DNA of 64,000 nucleotides from JACVRW01 sp963812415 (lineage in GTDB: Bacteria; Actinomycetota; Thermoleophilia; Solirubrobacterales; Thermoleophilaceae). The notes beneath the pieces were generated by a model. The model was not told the origin of the DNA and did no database searches. It was given only the letters and a program-made list of their open reading frames with translations. Location: contig CAWEVH010000026.1 in assembly GCA_963812415.1 (NCBI GenBank), positions 62,001 to 126,000 on the forward strand, in the 5' to 3' direction. Positions 26,628-34,505 of the stretch are shown here, one piece after another (position 1 is the stretch's first letter; each line of letters begins with the position of its first letter). The translations under genes were made by a program, and so were the position numbers.

Positions 26628-27093
26628 CTAGCCGCCGCGCCGCTCCAGCTCGAGCAGCGCCCGCTTGCGCTCGAGCCCGCCGCCGTAGCCGGTGAGCCGC
26701 CCGTCCGCCCCGATCACGCGGTGGCAGGGCACCACGATCGGAATCGGATTGCGGCCGTTCGCGAGCCCGACCGCGCGCGCCGCGTGCGGCGCCCCGATGG
26801 TCGCGGCCAGCTCGCCGTAGCTGACCGTCTCGCCGTAGGGGATCGCGGTGAGCGCCCGCCAGACGCGCTGCTGGAACGGCGTGCCGCCGGCGCTCAGCGG
26901 CAGGTCGAAGGTCGTCCGCTCGCCCGCGAAGTACTCGGAGAGCTGGCGGCGCGTCGTCGGCGAGCACCCCGGGCGCCGGCGCGCGCGGGGGACGCTCCTC
27001 GTCGTCGAACGCGAGCGAGCGCAGGCCGCCGTCGCCGGCGGCGACGGCCACGAGCGGGCCGAGCGGCGTGTCGATGCGGATCCGGGCGCTCAT
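26628..27093 (-). CDS. ogt: Methylated-DNA-[protein]-cysteine S-methyltransferase (frameshifted)
   Basis: Begins MSARIRIDTPLGPLVAVAAG at ATG 27093. The frame slips near a CCCC run at about 26968-26975. The rest, read one frame over, is the standard MGMT core: TPFQQRVWRALTAIPYGETV, SYGELAATIGAPHAARAVG, and the acceptor-Cys motif VVPCHRVIGADG ending LERKRALLELERRGG. It removes alkyl groups from O6-alkylguanine by suicidal transfer to that Cys. The ATG overlaps the stop of the ada-alkA gene (ATGA), so alkylation-repair functions are co-translated. Confidence 0.87.
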
Positions 27094-28533
27094 GCCAGCT
27101 GCGCCCACAGGTGCTGGGTCGCGTAGGCGCGGTAGGGGCGCCAGCGCCTCCGCCGCGGCGCTCGCGGCCCGCGGGCTTCCGTCACGGCCGAGCCGCTCGA
27201 GCGCGCGCCGCACGCCGAGGTCGGTGGGGAGGAACGCGTCGGGATCGCGGAGCGCGCGCATCGCCACGTAGGCGGCGGTCCAGGACCCGATGCCGGGGAG
27301 CGCGAGCAGGCGACGCTCGGTGTCGGCGCGGTCGGCGCCGGGGTCGAGCTCGAGCTCGCCCGCCTCGATCGCCGCCGCGAGCCCCGCGAGCGCGCGGGCG
27401 CGGCTGCGCGGCATCGGCAGCGCCTCCGGGTCGGCGGACGCGATCGCGGCCGTGGACGGGAACAGCCGCGTGACTCCGCCGAGCGGCGTCTCGAGCGGCT
27501 CGCCCAGCTCGGCCGCCAGGCGCCCGGCGACCGTCGCCGCGCCCGCCACCGACACCTGCTGGCCGAGCACCGCTCGCAGCGCCAGCTCCGCGCCATCCAC
27601 GTGGCCCGGCACCCGCCGCCCGGGGGCCTCGCGCACGAGCCCGCCGAGCAGTGCGTCGCTGCCGAGCGCGTCGACCACGGCCTGCGGATCGGAGTCGAGG
27701 TCGAGCAGCCGCCGGCAGCGCTCGACGGCCGCGGCGAGGTCGCGCAGATCGTCGAGTCGCAGCGTGGCCCGCACGTGCCCGGCGGCCGGGGACAGCACCA
27801 CGGTGCCTCCGCCGTGCGGCAGGCGCAGGCTGCGCCGGTACGAGCCGTTCAGCCGCTCCTCCACGCCGGGCACGGCGCGGGCTCCCAGGAACGCCAGCAT
27901 GCCCGCGGCGTCGAACGGCGCCCGGTACGGCAGCCGCAGACTCACCCCACCGCGCTCGGCGCGCGGCGTACGCGGCCGGCGCCGGCGCAGCTCGCGCGGC
28001 GCCAGCGCGAACACCTCGCGGATCGTGTCGTTGAACTGGCGCACGCTCGAGAAGCCGGCGGCGAAGGCGACATCGGTGATCGGCAGGGCGGTGGTCTCGA
28101 GCAGTACGCGCGCGGTCTGGGCGCGGCGGGCGCGCGCCAGCTGGAGCGGCCCGGCGCCGAGGTTGTCCACGAGCCGCCGGTGCAGGTGGCGCTCGGTGTA
28201 GCCGAGCCGCCGCGCGAGCCCGGACACGCCCTCGCGGTCGACGACGCCATCGGCGATCAGGCGCATCGCGCGGCCCACGAGGTCGGCGCGGAGATCCCAC
28301 TCCGGCGAGCCCGGCACGGCGTCGGGGCGACAGCGCATGCAGGCGCGGAAGCCGGCCGCCTGAGCGGCCGCCGCGCTCGGGTAGAAGACAACGTTCTCGC
28401 GCTTCGGCGTGCGCGCCGGGCAGCTCGGCCGGCAGTAGATCCCGGTCGTCTTGACCGCGGTGAAGAACCAGCCGTCGAAGCGGGAGTCGCGCGCCTCGGC
28501 CGCGCGGCGACAGACATCGAAGTCGAGCGTCAT
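27090..28533 (-). CDS. Ada-AlkA fusion: adaptive-response regulator / 3-methyladenine DNA glycosylase (frameshift near end)
   Basis: About 480 residues from ATG 28533 (MTLDFDVCRRAAEARDSRFD). Order of domains: Ada zinc domain with four Cys (YCRPSCPART and FRACMRCRPD), which senses methylphosphotriesters; AraC-type helix-turn-helix (VSGLARRLGYTERHLHRRL, FAAGFSSVRQFNDTIREVF); AlkA N-terminal domain; and a helix-hairpin-helix glycosylase domain (LLALPGIGSWTAAYVAMRAL) with the catalytic Asp in FLPTDLGVRRAL. The frame breaks around 27139-27150; the final WRPYRAYATQHLWAQLA is in the next frame, ending at 27090 in overlap with ogt. The protein should both excise alkylated bases and activate the operon. 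A palindrome lies 30 bp upstream. Confidence 0.9.
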
Positions 28534-28562
28534 GACCCGGGACGATGACAGGCCGCGTCGGT

Positions 28563-28579
28563 GATTTCTGGCGGAAATC
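28563..28579. promoter_or_regulatory. Inverted repeat in ada-alkA upstream region
   Basis: GATTTC-TGGCG-GAAATC, perfect 6-bp arms with a 5-bp spacer, 30 bp upstream of the ada-alkA ATG and 49 bp upstream of the divergent secreted-protein gene. It is AT-rich against its surroundings. Plausible operator for Ada autoregulation or for the divergent gene. Confidence 0.4.
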
Positions 28580-28627
28580 GGACCTGCATGCGTGATGCAC
28601 CACGCGGCGACCGGGTACAGGAGGATC

Positions 28628-29533
28628 ATGCTGAAGAAGACACTCCTGCCCACCCTCGCCGCGCTCGTGCTGCTCGTGCCCGCGGCGCCCGCTCAGAGTC
28701 CCGCCCAGAGCTCGATCGCGCTCCCGAACGAGTTCCGCCCCGAGGGCATCGCCGCCGGCAAGCGGGCCACGTTCTACGTCGGCTCGATCCCGCAGGGCTC
28801 TGTCTGGCGCGGCTCGTTCCGTACCGGCGAGGGCGACGTGCTCGTGCCGCCTCACACGGGCCGCAGCCACACCGGCGTCAAGTACGACCGGCGCTTCGAC
28901 AGGCTGTTCGTGGCCGGCGGAATGTCGAAGGGGATCTACGTCTACGACGCGACGACCGGCGCCGATGTGGCCAGCTACTCGCTGCCGGACGCGGGCTTCG
29001 TGAACGACGTGGTGCTCACGCGCCGCGCGGCGTGGTTCACCGACTCTCAGGTGGCCCAGCTCTACCGCGTGGACATCGCGCCGGACGGCTCGCTCTCCGA
29101 GCCCGTGCGGGTCCCGCTCAGCGGCGACATCCAGTTCGTCGCCGGGCAGTTCAACGTGAACGGCATCGAGGCGCTTCCCGCCGGGCGGCGGCTGATCGTC
29201 GTGCAGAGCAACACCGGCAAGCTGTTCACGGTCCGCGCGAGCACGGGCGTCACGCGCGAGATCGCGCTCGACCAGCCGGTGCCGAACGGCGACGGCATCC
29301 TGCTGCGCGGCCGCCGGCTGTACGTGGTCCAGAACCAGCTGAACCAGGTGGCGGAGATCAAGCTCGGCAGGAACCTGCGGCGCGGACGCACGCGCGCGCG
29401 GCTGCGCGACGACCGGCTTGACATCCCGACGACGATCGCGCCCTTCAACCGCTTCATCTACGCGGTGAACGCGCGCTTCAACCGGCCGGACGTCTCGGAC
29501 GACGACGTGGTCCGGCTGCGGCCCCGGCCGTAG
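28628..29533 (+). CDS. Secreted beta-propeller protein (SMP-30/gluconolactonase-like fold)
   Basis: 301 residues from ATG 28628, with an excellent AGGAGG ribosome-binding site. A signal peptide covers residues 1-23 (LLPTLAALVLLVPAAPAQS). The mature part has repeated strand units such as PEGIAAGKRATFYVGSIPQG, GVKYDRRFDRLFVAGG, NDVVLTRRAAWFTDS and NGDGILLRGRRLYVVQNQLN, as in six-bladed propellers. Related actinobacterial proteins are often annotated as superoxide dismutase-like, but no metal site for that is visible. Enzymatic activity is uncertain. Confidence 0.78.
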   Translation: MLKKTLLPTLAALVLLVPAAPAQSPAQSSIALPNEFRPEGIAAGKRATFYVGSIPQGSVWRGSFRTGEGDVLVPPHTGRSHTGVKYDRRFDRLFVAGGMSKGIYVYDATTGADVASYSLPDAGFVNDVVLTRRAAWFTDSQVAQLYRVDIAPDGSLSEPVRVPLSGDIQFVAGQFNVNGIEALPAGRRLIVVQSNTGKLFTVRASTGVTREIALDQPVPNGDGILLRGRRLYVVQNQLNQVAEIKLGRNLRRGRTRARLRDDRLDIPTTIAPFNRFIYAVNARFNRPDVSDDDVVRLRPRP

Positions 29534-29592
29534 ATCGAGCCGCCAGGGTAGGCGGCGGCGTCGAACGCCCCCCGTTCGGGTATGGGCGTCGG

Positions 29593-30558
29593 GTGACCCT
29601 CGTCGGCATTCACGCGTCCCACGAGCAGCTTCCGCCGAGCCGCCTGCTCGACGCGGTTCGCCATGCGGAGCAGGCGGGATTCCAAGGGGGAATGTCGTCA
29701 GACCACTTCTCACCCTGGAGCGAACGCCAGGGCGAGTCCGGGTTTGCCTGGTCGTTCCTCGGCGCCGCGCTGGAGGCGACGTCGCTCGGCTTCGGTGTGG
29801 TGAACGCGCCTGGCCAGCGGTATCACCCGGCGATCGTGGCCCAGGCGGCGAGCTCGCTCTGCGAGATGTTCCCGGGCCGACTCTGGGTGGCCCTGGGCAC
29901 CGGTGAGGCGTCGAACGAGCACATCACCGGCGGGCGCTGGCCACCGAAGGCCGAGCGCAATGCGCGGCTCCGCGAGTGCGTGGACGTGATGCGAGCGCTG
30001 TTCGCGGGCGAGGTGGTCAACCACGACGGGCTGGTGCGGGTGGACCGGGCCCGACTCTGGACCTTGCCGCCTGAGCCTCCGCCGCTCATCGGCGCCGCCG
30101 TCAGCGAGGAGACGGCGGGCTGGGTCGGCAGCTGGGCCGACGGACTCGCGACAGTCAACCAGCCGCGCGAGACGCTCGAGCGCGTGATCGGCTCCTATCG
30201 CGAGCACGGGGGGGACGGCAAGCGGCTCGTCCTGCAGGTCCATCTCTCGTGGGCGCGAACCGAGGAAGACGCACTGCGGATCGCGCACGACCAGTGGCGT
30301 ACGAACGTCTTCCCGCCACCGCTGTGCTGGGACCTCGAGACGGTCGAGCAGTTCGACCTCGCGGCGAGCCACGTACGCCCTGACGACGTGCGCTCGACGG
30401 TGCTCGTCTCCGCCGACCTGGAGCAGCACGCCGCCTGGCTGCACGAGCTCGCGAGCCTCGGCTTCGACGAGATCTACCTGCACCACGTCGGTCGGGAGCA
30501 GCGCGAGTTCATCGACGCGTTCGGCGAACGGGTGCTGCCGGCGCTCACGGAGTCCTGA
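29593..30558 (+). CDS. LLM-class flavin oxidoreductase (TIGR03885/TIGR03557-like)
   Basis: 321 residues, GTG start at 29593 (VTLVGIHASHEQLPPSRLLD). TIM-barrel luciferase fold: GFQGGMSSDHFSPWSERQGE, GFGVVNAPGQRYHPAIVAQA, GRLWVALGTGEASNEHITGG and a C-terminal EIYLHHVGREQREFIDAFGE. This subfamily is thought not to use F420 in all members. First gene of a tight operon: the next GTG follows its stop after 2 bp. Substrate unknown; co-occurrence with a GH13 enzyme and an ATP-grasp suggests a shared pathway. Confidence 0.88.
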   Translation: MTLVGIHASHEQLPPSRLLDAVRHAEQAGFQGGMSSDHFSPWSERQGESGFAWSFLGAALEATSLGFGVVNAPGQRYHPAIVAQAASSLCEMFPGRLWVALGTGEASNEHITGGRWPPKAERNARLRECVDVMRALFAGEVVNHDGLVRVDRARLWTLPPEPPPLIGAAVSEETAGWVGSWADGLATVNQPRETLERVIGSYREHGGDGKRLVLQVHLSWARTEEDALRIAHDQWRTNVFPPPLCWDLETVEQFDLAASHVRPDDVRSTVLVSADLEQHAAWLHELASLGFDEIYLHHVGREQREFIDAFGERVLPALTES

Positions 30559-30560
30559 CC

Positions 30561-32231
30561 GTGCGCATCGCGCCAACCAGCGACCTGTGGTGGAAGAGCG
30601 CGGTGATCTACTGCCTCGATGTCGAGACGTTCCTGGATTCGGACAACGACGGGGTTGGGGACTTCCAGGGCCTGATCAGACAGGTCGACTATCTCGCCGG
30701 GCTTGGCGTGACCTGCCTGTGGCTGATGCCGTTCTACCCCTCCCCCGGGAGGGACGACGGCTATGACATCAGCGACTTCTTCGGTGTCGACGGCCGCCTC
30801 GGAACCCTCGGCGACTTCGTGCAGCTGGTGCGTCACGCGAACGACCGTGGGCTCAAGGTCGTCGTCGACCTCGTCATCAACCACACCTCGGACGAGCACC
30901 CATGGTTCCAAGCCGCACGGGCCGACTCCGACTCCCCCTACCGCTCGTTCTATGTGTGGCGGGATGAGCCGGCGGACGAGCCCACCGGCATCGCGTTCCC
31001 GGACCGTGAGACCAGCAACTGGGAGAAGGACGAGGAGGCCGGGCAGTACTTCCTGCACCGCTTCTATCGCTTCCAGCCCGATCTCAACGTGGCCAATCCC
31101 GCCGTGCGCGACGAGATCGCGAAGATCGTCGGCTTCTGGTTGCAACTCGGCGTGTCCGGCTTCCGCATGGACGCGGTCCCGTTCCTGCTCGAGACCGAGG
31201 GGCTCACGGAAGCGGTCGAGGGGGACCCCCAGGAGTGGCTACGCGAGCTCCGCGCGTTCGCTGTGCGCCGGCGCGGCGAGGCGATGTTGCTGGGCGAGGT
31301 GAACGCCGAGCTCAAGGCGATTGCCCGCTTCTTCGGCGACGAGGACGGCGATCAGCTGCACATGCAGTTCGCGTTCCTCCTGAACCAGCACCTCTGGCTC
31401 GCATTGGCGCGCGAGGACGCGGAGCCGCTCGAGGCGGTGATCCGCAGCCTGCCGGTGCCGCCACCTGACAACACCTGGGCCACGTTCCTGCGCAATCACG
31501 ACGAGCTCAGCCTCGACAAGCTCACCGGTCCGCAGCGCCAGGAGATCTTCGACGCCTTCGGACCGGACGAGTCGATGCAGCTGTACGGCCACGGTCTGCG
31601 CCGCCGCACAGCCGCGATGCTCGGCGGCGACGGCCCGCGCCTTCGCATGGCATGGAGCCTGATGTTCTCGCTGCCCGGGTCGCCGGTGATCTTCATGGGC
31701 GACGAGATCGGCATGGGCGAGAACCTCGACCTGCCCGATCGGATGAGCGTGCGCGTGCCGATGCAGTGGTCCGACGATCCGAACGGCGGCTTCTCAGGGG
31801 CTGACGCTGGGGACCTGGTGAGGCCCGTCTGCCAGGGGCCGCTCGGAGCGAAGCGCGTGAACGTCGCCGCCCAGCGCCGTGACCCCGGCTCGCTCCTCAA
31901 CTGGATGGAGCGCATGATCCGCCGGCGCAAGGAGACCCCGGAGCTCGGCTGGGGTGCGAGCACGCTGATCGAGACCGCGGCGCCGTCACTCTTCGCGCAC
32001 CGCTGCGACTGGCAGGGCTCCACTGTCGTGGCCGTCCACAACCTCTCCGGTAGCAAGGCAAGCGCCACGCTCGACCTCGGCCTCGCCGGGAACGGCGAGT
32101 TTCGGATCGACGACCTGCTGTTCGGCCGCGACCACAAGCCGAACCGCGACGGGACACTGGACGTCGAGCTGGACGGCCACGGGTACCTCTGGCTGCGCCT
32201 GCTGCGGGCCGACGAGCGGAGCCTCGGATAG
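30561..32231 (+). CDS. GH13 alpha-amylase family enzyme (trehalose-synthase-like)
   Basis: 556 residues, GTG start. A (beta/alpha)8 barrel with the four GH13 signatures: VVVDLVINHTSDEH, GFRMDAVPFL (nucleophile Asp), LLGEVNAELKAI (acid/base Glu) and FLRNHDELSL (third Asp), followed by a C-terminal beta domain. The opening WWKSAVIYCLDVETFLDSDN and GVGDFQGLIRQVDYLAGLGV parallels trehalose synthases, which isomerise maltose and trehalose, but YCLDVETF differs from the usual YEVHVRAF. No signal peptide. Substrate could be another alpha-glucoside. Stop and next GTG are adjacent. Confidence 0.9.
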   Translation: MRIAPTSDLWWKSAVIYCLDVETFLDSDNDGVGDFQGLIRQVDYLAGLGVTCLWLMPFYPSPGRDDGYDISDFFGVDGRLGTLGDFVQLVRHANDRGLKVVVDLVINHTSDEHPWFQAARADSDSPYRSFYVWRDEPADEPTGIAFPDRETSNWEKDEEAGQYFLHRFYRFQPDLNVANPAVRDEIAKIVGFWLQLGVSGFRMDAVPFLLETEGLTEAVEGDPQEWLRELRAFAVRRRGEAMLLGEVNAELKAIARFFGDEDGDQLHMQFAFLLNQHLWLALAREDAEPLEAVIRSLPVPPPDNTWATFLRNHDELSLDKLTGPQRQEIFDAFGPDESMQLYGHGLRRRTAAMLGGDGPRLRMAWSLMFSLPGSPVIFMGDEIGMGENLDLPDRMSVRVPMQWSDDPNGGFSGADAGDLVRPVCQGPLGAKRVNVAAQRRDPGSLLNWMERMIRRRKETPELGWGASTLIETAAPSLFAHRCDWQGSTVVAVHNLSGSKASATLDLGLAGNGEFRIDDLLFGRDHKPNRDGTLDVELDGHGYLWLRLLRADERSLG

Positions 32232-33653
32232 GTGAGCGACACGGCGCCGAGGGAGACTCCCCTCTACACGCCCGATCCTGGCGTCTTCGACGAGGCCGTG
32301 GCGGCGGACGGCAGCCCGCGGCCTCCCTACGCGGAGCTGCTCTCCGCGCTGGGCGAAGCCGATCTGGAGGAGCTGAGCGCGGCCATCGCGAGCGAGGTAC
32401 GGAGGCACGGCGTCTCGTTCCGGGCCGACGGCCGAACCGAGTCGTTCCACCTCGACCCGGTGCCGCGCCTGCTGGCCGCGACCGAATGGGCCGAGCTCGA
32501 GCGCGGTCTGCGGCAACGCGTGCGGGCACTCGACCAGTTCGTCGCGGACGTCTACGGAGAGCGCCGCATCATCGCCGAGGGCGTGGTGCCCGAATGGGCG
32601 CTCGAGGGCTGCGATCACCTCGAGCCGCGACTCGCCGAGCTCCCGCCTCAGGCGCTCCACATCGGGGTGGCCGGCCTCGACGTGGTGCGCGGCGCCGACG
32701 GCTACCTGCGCGTGCTCGAGGACAACGTTCGCACGCCCTCCGGGCTCGCCTACACGCTCGCCGCGCGCGCGGTGCTCGAGGCGTCGCTGCCGCAACGAGC
32801 GGCCGAGCGCCCTCGGGAGCTCGGCGACGTCGCCGGCGCGCTGATGCGCACGCTGCGCGCGGCGGCCCCGAACGCGGGCGCGGATCCGACCGTCGTCCTG
32901 CTGAGCGACGGACCGGAGAACTCGGCCTGGTACGAGCACGAGCGGCTGGCGGCGCTGCTCGACGTGCCGATCGTGACGTTGGCCGATCTCAGCGTTCGTG
33001 CGGGGCGGCTCGTGGCCCGGGTGGACGGCAGGCGCAGCACCGTCGACGTCGTCTACCGCCGCACCGACGAGGACCGCCTGACCGACGAGCGCGGTGAGCT
33101 CACCCCGGTCGGCGCTGCGCTGTTCGAGCCGCTGCGCGCCGGACGGCTCGCCTGCGTGAACGCCTTCGGCACCGGCGTGGCCGACGACAAGCTGATCACC
33201 GCCTACGTGGAGGACATGGTGCGCTTCTACCTCGGCGTGGAGCCGTCGCTGCGCTCGGTGCGCACCTACGACCCGCAGGTCCCGGACCAGCGAGCGACGG
33301 TGCTCGACCGCATCGGCGAGCTCGTGATCAAGCCCCGGTCGGGCTTCGGCGGCCACGGGGTGGTGGTGGCGCCGCACGCGCGACCCGAGGACGTGCGCGC
33401 CGCCGGCGAGGCGCTCGCCGCGGACCCGGCGGGTTTCGTGGCCCAGGAGACCGTGGTGTTGTCCACCCATCCCACCGTCGTGGGCCCGCGCCTCGAGCCG
33501 CGCCACGTCGACCTGCGTCCTTTCGTCCTGCTCGCGGGCGATGATGGTCAGGTGGTTCAGGGTGGACTGACTCGAGTGGCTCTCGACCGCGGTGCGCTCG
33601 TGGTCAACAGCTCGCAGCGCGGCGGGGGCAAGGACACGTGGGTGGTGCCGTAG
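32232..33653 (+). CDS. Circularly permuted type 2 ATP-grasp protein
   Basis: 473 residues from GTG 32232, directly after the GH13 stop codon. Family landmarks: VRALDQFVADVYGERRIIAE, HIGVAGLDVVRGADGYLRVL, EDNVRTPSGLAYTLAARAV, AFGTGVADDKLITAYVEDM and the ATP-binding loop ELVIKPRSGFGGHGVVVAP. ATP-grasp enzymes form amide or thioester bonds through acyl-phosphates. This permuted group is often next to alpha-E and transglutaminase-like proteins, but here it pairs with a GH13 enzyme and an LLM oxidoreductase. Product unknown. Confidence 0.9.
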   Translation: MSDTAPRETPLYTPDPGVFDEAVAADGSPRPPYAELLSALGEADLEELSAAIASEVRRHGVSFRADGRTESFHLDPVPRLLAATEWAELERGLRQRVRALDQFVADVYGERRIIAEGVVPEWALEGCDHLEPRLAELPPQALHIGVAGLDVVRGADGYLRVLEDNVRTPSGLAYTLAARAVLEASLPQRAAERPRELGDVAGALMRTLRAAAPNAGADPTVVLLSDGPENSAWYEHERLAALLDVPIVTLADLSVRAGRLVARVDGRRSTVDVVYRRTDEDRLTDERGELTPVGAALFEPLRAGRLACVNAFGTGVADDKLITAYVEDMVRFYLGVEPSLRSVRTYDPQVPDQRATVLDRIGELVIKPRSGFGGHGVVVAPHARPEDVRAAGEALAADPAGFVAQETVVLSTHPTVVGPRLEPRHVDLRPFVLLAGDDGQVVQGGLTRVALDRGALVVNSSQRGGGKDTWVVP

Positions 33654-33727
33654 TGCGCGAGGGGCCGGGCTTAGCCCGGACCGGAGCGATGGCATTGCGC
33701 GAGGGGCCGGGCTTAGCCCGGACCGGA
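33654..33727. repeat. Two direct repeats of 32 bp, each containing a hairpin
   Basis: Copies at 33654-33685 and 33696-33727 are identical over 32 bp and separated by 10 bp (GCGATGGCAT). Each contains the perfect hairpin CCGGGC-TTA-GCCCGG. They sit right after the ATP-grasp stop and before the next gene, so they may act as tandem transcription terminators or as a small intergenic repeat family. There is no U-tract. Confidence 0.8.
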
Positions 33728-33739
33728 CGGGGGCAGGAA

Positions 33740-34504
33740 ATGACGCCGCCGCTGGTAGGCGTCTCCACGTCCGAGGTGCGCACGAAGGAGCACCACGACG
33801 TGGTGCCACAGGGCGAGCCGGCCCGCACCGAGCTGGCGCTGGGCGAGCGCTACCTCGAGGCGATCCGCCTCGCCGGCGCGATGCCCGTGATCCTCGCGCC
33901 GGTGCGCACCGGGACGGTGGACATGCTGCTCGACCGCCTCGACGGCCTCTGCCTCTCCGGCGGGCCCGACCTCCACCCCCATCACTACGGCGCCGCCGAG
34001 CACCCCGAGCTCGGACCCACCGAGCCCGAGCTCGATCGCTTCGAGCTCGCCCTGGCGCGCCGCGCGATGGCGCGCGGGGTTCCGGTTCTCGCGATCTGCC
34101 GGGGCATGCAGGTGCTGAACGTCGCCCGTGGCGGCACGCTTCACCAGCACCTGCCGGACCTCGGCGGGGAGATCGAGCATCGTCAGCAGCTCGCGGGCCC
34201 GCGCACGACGCACGAGGTCGAGCTGGCGTCCACCAGCAGGCTGGCCCGCCTGCTCGGCCTGGAGACGCTCGCGGTCAACTCGTTCCATCACCAGGCGATC
34301 GACGCGCTGGGCGGCGAGCTGCACGTGGTGGGCCGGGCCGCGGACGGCGTGATCGAGGCCGTCGAGACGAGCGGGCCGGGCTTCGTGTTCGGGGTGCAAT
34401 GGCACGCCGAGGGTCTCGTCGAGCGGCCCGAGCAGCTGACGCTGTTCGAGGCGCTGGTGCGGGCCGCGTCGGAGCACGCCGACGAGGCGACGCGGGCGGC
34501 CTGA
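33740..34504 (+). CDS. Class I glutamine amidotransferase-like / gamma-glutamyl-GABA hydrolase (PuuD-like)
   Basis: 254 residues from ATG 33740 (MTPPLVGVSTSEVRTKEHHD), five bases after an AGGA ribosome-binding site. An in-frame GTG at 33638 would translate through the 32-bp repeats and is rejected. Catalytic Cys in VLAICRGMQVLNVA, preceded by the oxyanion GGPDLHPHHYG; the His-Glu pair is VFGVQWHAEGL. PuuD-type enzymes hydrolyse gamma-glutamyl amides. Its position after an ATP-grasp enzyme, which could make such a bond, suggests they act on the same product. Confidence 0.87.
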   Translation: MTPPLVGVSTSEVRTKEHHDVVPQGEPARTELALGERYLEAIRLAGAMPVILAPVRTGTVDMLLDRLDGLCLSGGPDLHPHHYGAAEHPELGPTEPELDRFELALARRAMARGVPVLAICRGMQVLNVARGGTLHQHLPDLGGEIEHRQQLAGPRTTHEVELASTSRLARLLGLETLAVNSFHHQAIDALGGELHVVGRAADGVIEAVETSGPGFVFGVQWHAEGLVERPEQLTLFEALVRAASEHADEATRAA

Positions 34505-34505
34505 G

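Noticed and set aside
26137..27089. Single 838-residue protein spanning ada-alkA and ogt
   Set aside because: The continuous frame results from two indels; the proper frames give two genes with an ATGA overlap.
33654..33727. CRISPR-like direct repeats
   Set aside because: Only two copies, a 10-bp spacer, strong internal palindrome and no cas genes.
33638..33739. Upstream start for the amidotransferase
   Set aside because: Would translate both 32-bp repeats and overlap the ATP-grasp stop; ATG 33740 has a proper ribosome-binding site.
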